Of a stretch of DNA of 7,597 nucleotides, positions 1-6,128 are shown piece after piece. The position numbers and the translations under genes were made by a program. The notes beneath the pieces were generated by a model. The model saw only the letters and a program-made list of their open reading frames with translations. It was not told the DNA's origin and made no database searches. Source of the stretch: Acidobacteriota bacterium (GTDB lineage Bacteria; Acidobacteriota; UBA6911; RPQK01; DATIPO01). Each line of letters starts with the position of its first letter. Positions within the stretch are counted from its first letter, which is position 1. The stretch lies in contig JANQFM010000195.1 of the NCBI GenBank assembly GCA_028277865.1, positions 1-7,597 on the forward strand, written 5' to 3'.

Positions 1-1865
1 TCGGCGGCGAAGACTTGGATGCCGAATTCGTCGACGGCCTCCTGCAGGCGTTGATGCAACTCGTCCGGGTTGTCCTTGACCTTGACGATCAGGGATCCGG
101 CTGGAAAGGTCCTTTGGCCCGAAGCCAAGGAGATGCTGAAGGGCTCGTCGGCACTGTGCACTCGAATTTTATGGCGGAACATCCAGGCCAGCGCCCGGGC
201 GGCTGAGTTGGTTCCCCAGGGGATCAAGTAGGCCACCTGAGCCGGTTCACCGTGAAGTGCGCCATTCGCTGAGGGCGCCTGGTCAAGCACTTCGAAATCT
301 CCCTGGGAAGATTCTGCCGCCCTGTAGGCGTCAACGCCGTAGAGCAACGGCACCGACCAGCCCGTAATGTCGTAGATTTCGAGTCCGATGCGGCGTGCCT
401 GGCGGCGTTTTTGCTGATCGATGAAGCCCTCGCCCATATCGATGTGCTTTGCCAGAAGGACCACGGCCAAATGCTTGTCGGGCTGTTCCAGCGAAACGAC
501 GAAGGTCCCGGCGGGAAAGTCCTTGGAGGTTTCCTCTTCCTGGTGGTAGCCGCGCACTCGGGCGTTGCTGAAGGGCTGACGCGCACGCTTGACCTCGATA
601 CCCTGGCTGTGCAGCTTGCCCGCCAACCGAATGGCCCGGTTGGGATCGGATCCGGGGGCGATGATGAATTCGCGCACAGGCCCCTGGCGGCCTTGCTCGA
701 TGGCGCCCTTGCGGTAATCGTAAAAGTATCTCAGCAGTTCTTCCCGGTTATTGGCACCCATTTCGGTCGTAGACAGCGATGCGATGAAGTGGTGCCGGAC
801 GCTGTCGCGATAGTGGATTGTGGTGTCGTCCTCGCGTCGGCTGACCAGAGCCCTGACCGAGGCCTGTTCGTAGGTCATTCCGATCGACCCCTTGAACATG
901 GGCCAGCCTTCTCCGTAGCCGGGATAGAAGGAGTCGAACACTTCGCGCGTGAAGTAGTCGAAGCGGAAACGGTCGAACCAGCGGGCGTTGTTACGGCCCA
1001 GGCGCTGCAGCCACTCAATCTGAGCCGGGGTCAGCTCGGGGTTGAGGGGATCGGCGGGAGGCGCGAAGTAGTAGGTGGAGTTGGTGCCCATCTCGTGCAG
1101 GTCGACGAAAACCTGGGGGAACCACTCCAGATAGGCGGCCAGCCTGCCATGAGTCTCGCGCTGGGTCTGGGCGAACCAGTCGCGGTTCATGTCGAACAGG
1201 TAGTGGTTGAATCGCCCCGCCGGCCAGACTTCGTTGTGTTCGGCCGATTGCGGGTCGGGGTCCGGCCAGCGTCCCCGCGTTTGCCGGAAGTAGTTCACGA
1301 AGCGGTCGCGCCCGTCTGGGTTTTGCATGGGGTCGATGATGACCACCGTGTTGTCGAGGACCGACCGGGCCAAAGGGTCGTTGAGCGAAGCGGCCAGATG
1401 ATAGGCCGTCAGCAGCGCTGCGTCTGTGCTGGAGATCTCATTGCCATGAACGCCGTAGGCCAGCCAAACCACCGACGGCATCGACCGGATGATCGAATCC
1501 GCCTCGGCAGCGGAGGTCGTGCGGGGATCGGCCAACTTGTGCATGGCCTGCTGTATGCCCGCAAGCCGTGCCTGGTTGCCTTCGGACGTCACGATCAAGT
1601 GATAGAGCTTCTTGCCCTCCCAGCTGGCCCCGTGCTCCCGCAGGCTCACCAGCGGAGAGGCCTCGGAAAGAGCCCGGAGGTAGCGCTCCACCTCATGATG
1701 CATGGTGATTTTTTCAGCCCAGGAGTGTCCCGCCACCTGCTTGAGGGTCGGGACGGCGGGATCATAGGAGGCGCCTGGGTAAAATTCGAAGTCCTGGGCG
1801 GCCGCCGGAAGCGCGGCCAGCAGCCCGACCAGCATCCAAGGGATCCAGCGAATTATCGTCGTCAT
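1..1865 (-). CDS. Secreted M14-family zinc carboxypeptidase-like protein, 3' end outside window
   Basis: This is the N-terminal 621 codons of a zinc metallopeptidase of family M14 (carboxypeptidase A fold), which would hydrolyse peptides outside the cytoplasm. The ATG at 1865-1863 is followed by a signal peptide: positive start (TTIIRW), hydrophobic core (MLVGLLAALP) and an AAA-Q cleavage site near residue 23. The catalytic domain covers roughly residues 50-370. Visible zinc ligands are H140 and E143 in HGNE, and H257 in DLHEMG. NPDGR (182-186), the basic stretch FRQTRGR (193-199) and the N227-R228 pair in DMNRDW match the substrate-binding positions of the family. E333 in MTYEQAS matches the general-base glutamate. 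The active site therefore looks intact. Residues after about 375 form a C-terminal extension of the kind seen in long bacterial M14-like proteins (about 850-900 residues), and the frame is still open at the left edge. No strong Shine-Dalgarno sequence precedes the start. The gene is divergent from mgtE. The family call is firm; the substrate and whether it acts as a true carboxypeptidase are unknown. Confidence 0.9.
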   Translation of the reverse strand, partial: MTTIIRWIPWMLVGLLAALPAAAQDFEFYPGASYDPAVPTLKQVAGHSWAEKITMHHEVERYLRALSEASPLVSLREHGASWEGKKLYHLIVTSEGNQARLAGIQQAMHKLADPRTTSAAEADSIIRSMPSVVWLAYGVHGNEISSTDAALLTAYHLAASLNDPLARSVLDNTVVIIDPMQNPDGRDRFVNYFRQTRGRWPDPDPQSAEHNEVWPAGRFNHYLFDMNRDWFAQTQRETHGRLAAYLEWFPQVFVDLHEMGTNSTYYFAPPADPLNPELTPAQIEWLQRLGRNNARWFDRFRFDYFTREVFDSFYPGYGEGWPMFKGSIGMTYEQASVRALVSRREDDTTIHYRDSVRHHFIASLSTTEMGANNREELLRYFYDYRKGAIEQGRQGPVREFIIAPGSDPNRAIRLAGKLHSQGIEVKRARQPFSNARVRGYHQEEETSKDFPAGTFVVSLEQPDKHLAVVLLAKHIDMGEGFIDQQKRRQARRIGLEIYDITGWSVPLLYGVDAYRAAESSQGDFEVLDQAPSANGALHGEPAQVAYLIPWGTNSAARALAWMFRHKIRVHSADEPFSISLASGQRTFPAGSLIVKVKDNPDELHQRLQEAVDEFGIQVFAA

Positions 1866-2003
1866 AACGGGAGTTTAGGGGAAAAGAAAGCAGGGGACAA
1901 TTGGGCGAATCAATGGAGGAGCGGCGAGTACCCAGAAGGCATCACGATTCGATGTGTGAAAGAGCCCCTGGATTTGCTAATGTAATGAACTCTGGTGCTG
2001 GGC

Positions 2004-2170
2004 GGGTTTCACGCAGAGGCGCAGAGACGCAGAGAGAGGCAGAAGAGAATTAGCAGTTTTTACGGAGTCAACAGGCTTTTCTGGATAATCCCCAATGAAA
2101 GATCCAGCGAATCCTGTTTCAAACCCTCTTTTCTCCCCCCTCCGCGTCTTTGCGCCTCTGCGTGAATCCC
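2004..2170. repeat. Inverted-repeat element with octamer-built arms (MITE- or REP-like)
   Basis: The left arm (2004-2034) and the reverse complement of the right arm (2140-2170) match at 28 of 31 positions by hand alignment. Within each arm the core is three head-to-tail octamers: ACGCAGAG, GCGCAGAG, ACGCAGAG at 2011-2034, and degenerate copies on the opposite strand in the right arm. The arms enclose about 105 bp of AT-richer, non-coding sequence (2035-2139). No transposase and no flanking target duplication are visible. In RNA the arms could pair into a long hairpin immediately 5' of the mgtE ribosome site. Arms of this CGCAGAG type are, to my recollection, common intergenic repeats in several bacterial phyla; I cannot name the family. 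Mobility is inference. Confidence 0.8.
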
Positions 2171-2171
2171 T

Positions 2172-2175
2172 GAGG
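2172..2175 (+). promoter_or_regulatory. Shine-Dalgarno site of mgtE
   Basis: GAGG lies 8 bases before the ATG at 2184 and supports that start over the in-frame ATG at codon 9. It begins two bases after the end of the inverted-repeat element, so the repeat forms nearly the whole proximal leader. Confidence 0.6.
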
Positions 2176-2183
2176 ATAAGGGA

Positions 2184-3542
2184 ATGCAGATTCAAAAGGC
2201 ACGTGTGATGGCCGGGTCGGCCCGGCGGTTGCTGCACCGCAACGCCAAAGGGCACCTGGCCAATATGCTGACCAAGCTCCGTTCGCAGGATGTGGCCAAC
2301 ATCCTGCGCGAGATGAGCGACCGCGACCAGATCGCCCTCTTTGCCATCCTGATGCGGGAAGGGCTGCCGCTGGCAGCAGAAACCCTCAACCACCTGGAGC
2401 CCGAACTCGGCACTCTGCTGCTGCAGCCCCTCACCAGCCAGGAGATCACCGAGATCCTCCAGGAGATGGATAGCGACGACGCGGCTGCCTTCATCACGGC
2501 CTTGCCCGAAGAGCTGGCCGACGAGGTGCTGGACTTGATGCGGGGCAAGCAGTCCAAGGAGGTGAAGGGGCTGCTGCGCTACGAGGAAGAGACGGCCGGG
2601 CGCATCATGACGCCCAACGTCTTCGCCCTCAACGAAGACGTGACCATCAGCGAGGCCATCAACGCCGTCCAGGCCGGCACCGACCTGGAGATGGTCTTTT
2701 ACATCTACGTGGTGGACGACCGCAATCACCTGGTGGGGGTGGTGTCCTTGCGCCAGCTGCTCATGGTGCCGCCCAGCACCCCGCTCAAGAAGATGATGTC
2801 CACCGACATCCTCTCGGTCACCACCGACACCGATCAGGAAGAGGTGGCCCGTCAGGTGGCCCTTTACGACCTGCTGGCCATTCCCGTGGTGGACCGTCAA
2901 AACCGTCTGGTGGGGATCATCACCGTCGACGACGTGATCGACGTCATCCAGGAAGAGGCCACCGAGGACATCCTCCACTTGGCCGGCGTCAACACTGACG
3001 ACCACGTCTACACCAGTCGCTGGCAGTCCTACAAAAAGCGTATCCCCTGGCTGGCGGTCAACCTCTTCACCCTGATGGTGGCGGCCAAAGTGGTGGCTGT
3101 GTACGAGGGCACCATCGCCGCCTTGCCCTTCCTGGCCATCTTCCTGCCCGTGGTGGCGGGTTTGGGAGGCAATGCCGGAACCCAGGCCCTCACGCTCACG
3201 GTACGCGGGCTGGCGCTGGGCGAAATCAGCTGGTCCAGCGGCCGCTCGGCGGTCTTCAAGGAAGCGCTCCTGGGGCTCGGCAACGGGATCACCATCGGAT
3301 TGCTGGCTGCGGTGGCAGGTTACTTGTGGATCGACTACAACTGGATGCTGGGCCTGATCCTGGGCGCAGCGATGATCATCAATCTGCTGGTGGCCGGAAT
3401 CATCGGCAGCGCCATCCCCCTCATCCTCACCCGCCTGCGCATCGATCCCGCCGTCGCCTCCAGCATGCTGCTCACCACCATCACCGATGCCGTCGGCTTC
3501 TTCGCCATCCTGGCAATGGCCTTCAGGTTCCTCGAGCAGTAG
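2184..3542 (+). CDS. mgtE: MgtE-family magnesium transporter
   Basis: This is a complete 452-residue inner-membrane Mg2+ channel/transporter of the MgtE family, close to the family's usual length of about 450. The domains come in the expected order. Residues 20-135 are the helical MgtE_N superhelix (repeated LxxLxxxD/E-type turns such as EITEILQEMDSDDAAAFI). CBS 1 follows from AGRIMTP (138-144) to about 200, and CBS 2 runs about 205-255. A charged connecting (plug) helix spans about 248-275. Five membrane segments follow, at about 286-305, 311-328, 362-382, 388-413 and 425-448. Signature pore motifs are present: GGNAGTQ (328-334) and TTITDAVGF (431-439). D435 sits at the place of the pore Mg2+-binding aspartate of the Thermus protein. 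In the family the acidic N and CBS domains sense cytoplasmic Mg2+ and close the pore; the acidic residues here fit that. The gene stands alone, divergent from the peptidase and convergent with the permease. Its last codons and TAG stop form a degenerate unit of the adjoining heptamer array. Confidence 0.96.
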   Translation: MQIQKARVMAGSARRLLHRNAKGHLANMLTKLRSQDVANILREMSDRDQIALFAILMREGLPLAAETLNHLEPELGTLLLQPLTSQEITEILQEMDSDDAAAFITALPEELADEVLDLMRGKQSKEVKGLLRYEEETAGRIMTPNVFALNEDVTISEAINAVQAGTDLEMVFYIYVVDDRNHLVGVVSLRQLLMVPPSTPLKKMMSTDILSVTTDTDQEEVARQVALYDLLAIPVVDRQNRLVGIITVDDVIDVIQEEATEDILHLAGVNTDDHVYTSRWQSYKKRIPWLAVNLFTLMVAAKVVAVYEGTIAALPFLAIFLPVVAGLGGNAGTQALTLTVRGLALGEISWSSGRSAVFKEALLGLGNGITIGLLAAVAGYLWIDYNWMLGLILGAAMIINLLVAGIIGSAIPLILTRLRIDPAVASSMLLTTITDAVGFFAILAMAFRFLEQ

Positions 3543-3616
3543 GCAGTTGGCAGTTGGCAGTTGGCAGTTGGCAGTTGGCAGTTGGCAGTTGGCAGTTGGC
3601 AGTTGGCAGTTGGCAG
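3536..3616. repeat. Heptanucleotide tandem array, unit GCAGTTG
   Basis: Ten perfect head-to-tail copies of GCAGTTG run from 3543 to 3612, followed by a partial copy (GCAG, 3613-3616). One more in-phase copy with a single change, GCAGTAG, lies at 3536-3542, inside the end of mgtE, and supplies its TAG stop. The copies are identical, pointing to recent expansion or homogenisation by slippage. The 7-bp unit length resembles the heptamer STRR repeats described in cyanobacteria, but I cannot link this unit to a named family. It lies between converging genes and shows no terminator-like hairpin with a T-run. Confidence 0.95.
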
Positions 3617-3635
3617 CAAGATGATACATTCTGCA

Positions 3636-3679
3636 GACCTTGGACCTTGGACCTTGGACCTTGGACCTTGGACCTTGGA
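3636..3679. repeat. Heptanucleotide tandem array, unit GACCTTG
   Basis: Six perfect copies of GACCTTG occupy 3636-3677, followed by the first two bases of a seventh. Nineteen unrelated bases separate it from the GCAGTTG array. It has the same unit length but a different sequence, so it is a second, independent array in the same 164-bp gap. It lies 27 bases beyond the stop codon of the SLC13 permease. Confidence 0.95.
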
Positions 3680-3706
3680 AAGGGACGCGGGGCTGTTGGG
3701 TTCTTT

Positions 3707-6037
3707 TCAGAGCGGGAAAAAGAGCGGTACCATCAACACCAGTACGATCAGCAGGACGATCGTCAAGGGAGTGCCGACCTTCAAGTAATCCACCACCCTG
3801 TAGCCGCCCGCACCCATCACCAAAAGGTTGGCCTTGTGGCTGAAGGGTGTCATGAAGGCGGCGGATGCGGCCAGGCTGATTCCCATCATGATGGGATAGG
3901 GAGACAGGTTGAGCTGTTTGGCCGTCTGAAAGGCCACCGGGCTGAGCAGCACAACCGAAGGAGCGCCGTCCAGTGCCTGGCTGAGCATGCTGGAAAGAGT
4001 GACCAGGCCGGCCAGCACGGCATAGGCTCCAAAGGGTCCGGCATAGTCGGTGACGGTGTTTGAAAGAAGCAGGGCAGCGCCGGTCCGCTCCATGGCGATT
4101 CCCACCGGCAAGATGGCCGCCACCAGAAAAATGGCCCGCCATTCCACAGTCCGGTAAGCCTCTTCCATGGTGATCGATCCGGTCAGCACCACCATGATGG
4201 CCGCTACGAAGGCCGCCACGTGGATGGGTTGAAAGCCGCTCACCACGATGGCGATCAGCAGCAGCAAGGCACCCAGTGCGTAAGGCGCCTTTTCGGTGCG
4301 GCGAGGTTCCTGGGTGAGGGGAGACAGCAGCACGAAGTCGGCGACCGTTCCGAAGAGCTGAAACTTGCTGAAAGGACCCTGCAGCAGCAAGGCGTCTCCG
4401 AAGCGCAGGGGAATATGGCCCAGGTCGGTGTGAATGGGAGTGCCTTCGCGCCAGATGGCTAAGACCTGCAGGCCATAGCGTTCACGGAAATTCAGCTCGG
4501 CCAGGGTACGGCCGGCAGCTTCGGAGCGGGGCGCTACCGTCGCTTCGCCGATCCCCACGTCCTCGGACTCGATTCCCGTTTCGGCGACACGCCGTTCCAG
4601 CTCCACTTCTCCCAATTCCTGAAGGCTTCGGATGCGATCCCGCTTCCCCGTCACGATCAAGCGGTCATGGGCCAAAATCCGCTCCTCGGGATGGATGGCG
4701 GGGACGGTCTCGTTTTCCCGGATGATCCCCACAACCGTCAGCTTCACCAGCTCCCCCATGCGGCTTTCTCCGATGGTCGTGCCGACCAGCTTCGAATCTT
4801 CGGGGATGTGGAGCAGATGGAGGTGACCTTTCAGTTCCGCAAAGATGGAGCGCCCGACCAGAACTTCTTCAAATCCGCCTTGCTCGGACAGGGACTCCAG
4901 GGCATGGCGCTGCCCTAATGCGAAAATCCGGTCGCCTGACTTCAGCGGCAGCCGGGCCAAATCGGCCTCGATCATGGCGCCTTCCCTTTGGATGCCTACG
5001 ACCGTGGCGCCGAAAATTTCGCGAAAGTTCAATTCCTTCAAAGTCTTGCCGGACATTGCGGAGCTCTTGCCCAGCCGGCCGGCAAAACCGCTCACCTGTT
5101 CGGCGGTACGCGCAAGGTCTGCGGGTTGAGCCGGGCCGATTTCAAGCCCCTGGACATGGAACAGCTCCTGCAGCTCCAGAAACTGGCCCTTGACGACCAG
5201 TACGTCGCCCCCCCGCAAGGCGTCCTCGCCCTTGGGTGCCAGGATTTTCTTGCGGCCTCGGATGATCCCCGCCACCTGGACTCCCAGTGCCGAGCCCAAG
5301 TTGGTCTGAGCCAAGGTGCGTCCGTCCAAGTCCGAGCCGATCGGGATTCGAATGGAAAAAAGGCTTTCCTCCAGCTCATAGACTTGGGCCAGATTCCGCG
5401 AAGGGCCGATGGCGGAGCTGATATTGCGTTCGGGAAGCAGCTTGCGGCCAAAGGTGATCATAAAGAGGACTCCGATCCCCAGGATCACCAGGCCCGGCGG
5501 GGTGAAGTCGAAGAGCTGGAATGGCGCCAATCCCTTTTGGCGCATCATGTCGGCGGCCAGGATATTGGGCGGGGTCCCCACCAAAGTGGTGGTGCCGCCC
5601 AGGATGGCGCCGAAGGAAAGGGGGATGAAAAGCCGCGAGGGAGAAACGCCCGACTTCTTGGCGATGCTTGAGACGGCCGGCAAAAGGACGGCGCAGGCGG
5701 CGATGTTGTTCATGAAGGCGGACAGCACGCCGGCCACGACCATGATGGCGATGATGAGGGGGATCTCACGGCTGCCGATCAGCCGATGAACCCGTACCCC
5801 TACCCAGTCGGCCAGTCCGGTGTGCAGCATGGCCGCGCTGACGAAGAAGATGGAAAGCATGGTGATGACGGCCGGCGAGGCAAATCCCGTAAAGGCTTCG
5901 GAAGGCGCCACGAAGCCTGCCAGCACCATGACGGCCAATCCCATGAATGCCGTCAAGTCCACCGGCAGCCTTTCGGTGAAGAAAAAGAAGGCCATCACCA
6001 GCAGGATGCCGAACAAGATGCCGATTTCGAGCGTCAT
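3707..6037 (-). CDS. SLC13/DASS-family anion permease with four RCK_C (TrkA_C) domains
   Basis: This complete 776-residue inner-membrane protein belongs to the divalent anion:Na+ symporter (SLC13) group; relatives carry sulfate, phosphate or di- and tricarboxylates. The N-terminal membrane half (about 1-200) has MNN (109-111) in the hairpin-loop position and the hallmark GGTTTLVGTPPN (147-158). The C-terminal half (about 585-776) ends in MTPFSHKANLLVMGAGGY (729-746), typical of the RCK_C-bearing branch. Between them lie about 370 cytoplasmic residues that read as four RCK_C domains at roughly 218-296, 317-390, 398-475 and 495-570. Repeats 2 and 4 are clearly alike (GKTLKELNFRE at 330-340 against GRTLAELNFRE at 509-519). 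The forms I know mostly have two such domains, so this one is longer by a pair. RCK_C domains usually bind small ligands and regulate transport; the ligand here is unknown. The ATG start has only a weak AGGTG upstream. The substrate cannot be told from the sequence. Confidence 0.92.
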   Translation of the reverse strand: MTLEIGILFGILLVMAFFFFTERLPVDLTAFMGLAVMVLAGFVAPSEAFTGFASPAVITMLSIFFVSAAMLHTGLADWVGVRVHRLIGSREIPLIIAIMVVAGVLSAFMNNIAACAVLLPAVSSIAKKSGVSPSRLFIPLSFGAILGGTTTLVGTPPNILAADMMRQKGLAPFQLFDFTPPGLVILGIGVLFMITFGRKLLPERNISSAIGPSRNLAQVYELEESLFSIRIPIGSDLDGRTLAQTNLGSALGVQVAGIIRGRKKILAPKGEDALRGGDVLVVKGQFLELQELFHVQGLEIGPAQPADLARTAEQVSGFAGRLGKSSAMSGKTLKELNFREIFGATVVGIQREGAMIEADLARLPLKSGDRIFALGQRHALESLSEQGGFEEVLVGRSIFAELKGHLHLLHIPEDSKLVGTTIGESRMGELVKLTVVGIIRENETVPAIHPEERILAHDRLIVTGKRDRIRSLQELGEVELERRVAETGIESEDVGIGEATVAPRSEAAGRTLAELNFRERYGLQVLAIWREGTPIHTDLGHIPLRFGDALLLQGPFSKFQLFGTVADFVLLSPLTQEPRRTEKAPYALGALLLLIAIVVSGFQPIHVAAFVAAIMVVLTGSITMEEAYRTVEWRAIFLVAAILPVGIAMERTGAALLLSNTVTDYAGPFGAYAVLAGLVTLSSMLSQALDGAPSVVLLSPVAFQTAKQLNLSPYPIMMGISLAASAAFMTPFSHKANLLVMGAGGYRVVDYLKVGTPLTIVLLIVLVLMVPLFFPL

Positions 6038-6066
6038 GAGGCCCGATTGTACACCTGCTTGAGGCC

Positions 6067-6128
6067 GTAGGCTGTGGCTGTAGGCTAAGAATCAGAAATC
6101 CGGATTCCGCTTCAATCCTACAGCCTAC
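6067..6128. repeat. Inverted copies of heptamer GTAGGCT forming a potential hairpin
   Basis: On the plus strand GTAGGCT occurs at 6067-6073 and 6080-6086, separated by a six-base relic GTGGCT. On the minus strand the same heptamer plus GTAGG is read from 6128 down to 6117. GGCTGTAGG (6076-6084) can pair perfectly with CCTACAGCC (6117-6125). The loop contains the 10-bp palindrome AATCCGGATT (6097-6106). The right copy overlaps the TAG stop (6127-6125) of the upstream membrane protein gene. It sits between two same-strand genes and could act as a terminator or mRNA-end structure, but there is no T-run on the minus-strand transcript. Confidence 0.75.

Larger units (their letters stand above)
1866..2183. 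other. Divergent intergenic region between the M14 peptidase and mgtE
   Basis: This 318-bp gap separates two divergent start codons, so promoters for both genes should lie here. The left part (1866-2003) has no convincing -35/-10 pair on either strand and no open frame with a good ribosome site. The right part (2004-2170) is an inverted-repeat element listed separately. I saw no M-box (ykoK) magnesium riboswitch, which precedes mgtE in some bacteria. Confidence 0.6.

Noticed and set aside
411..1985. 524-codon open frame on the plus strand
   Set aside because: It lies antisense to the M14 peptidase, whose zinc and catalytic motifs are all in the minus frame. Its product is low-complexity and matches no family; long antisense frames are expected in GC-rich genes.
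1866..2183. Possible M-box magnesium riboswitch upstream of mgtE
   Set aside because: I could not find the conserved M-box core or its helices; the leader is mostly the inverted-repeat element.
3543..3706. Possible CRISPR-like or terminator structure between the converging genes
   Set aside because: The units are 7 bp head-to-tail without spacers, so it is not a CRISPR array, and no GC hairpin with a T-run is present for either gene.
3326..4063. Plus-strand frame translating the repeat as a periodic SWQLAVG peptide
   Set aside because: A 7-bp tandem repeat stays open in several frames and gives a 7-residue peptide period by arithmetic. The ends overlap mgtE and the permease out of frame, so it is not evidence for a repeat protein.
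1977..4142. 721-codon open frame on the minus strand
   Set aside because: It runs antisense through all of mgtE, through the heptamer arrays and into the permease in another frame. The product is rich in H, Q, G and D with no domain.
4988..5671. 227-codon plus-strand frame within the permease region
   Set aside because: It is a shadow of the SLC13 gene, whose minus frame gives coherent RCK_C and membrane segments.
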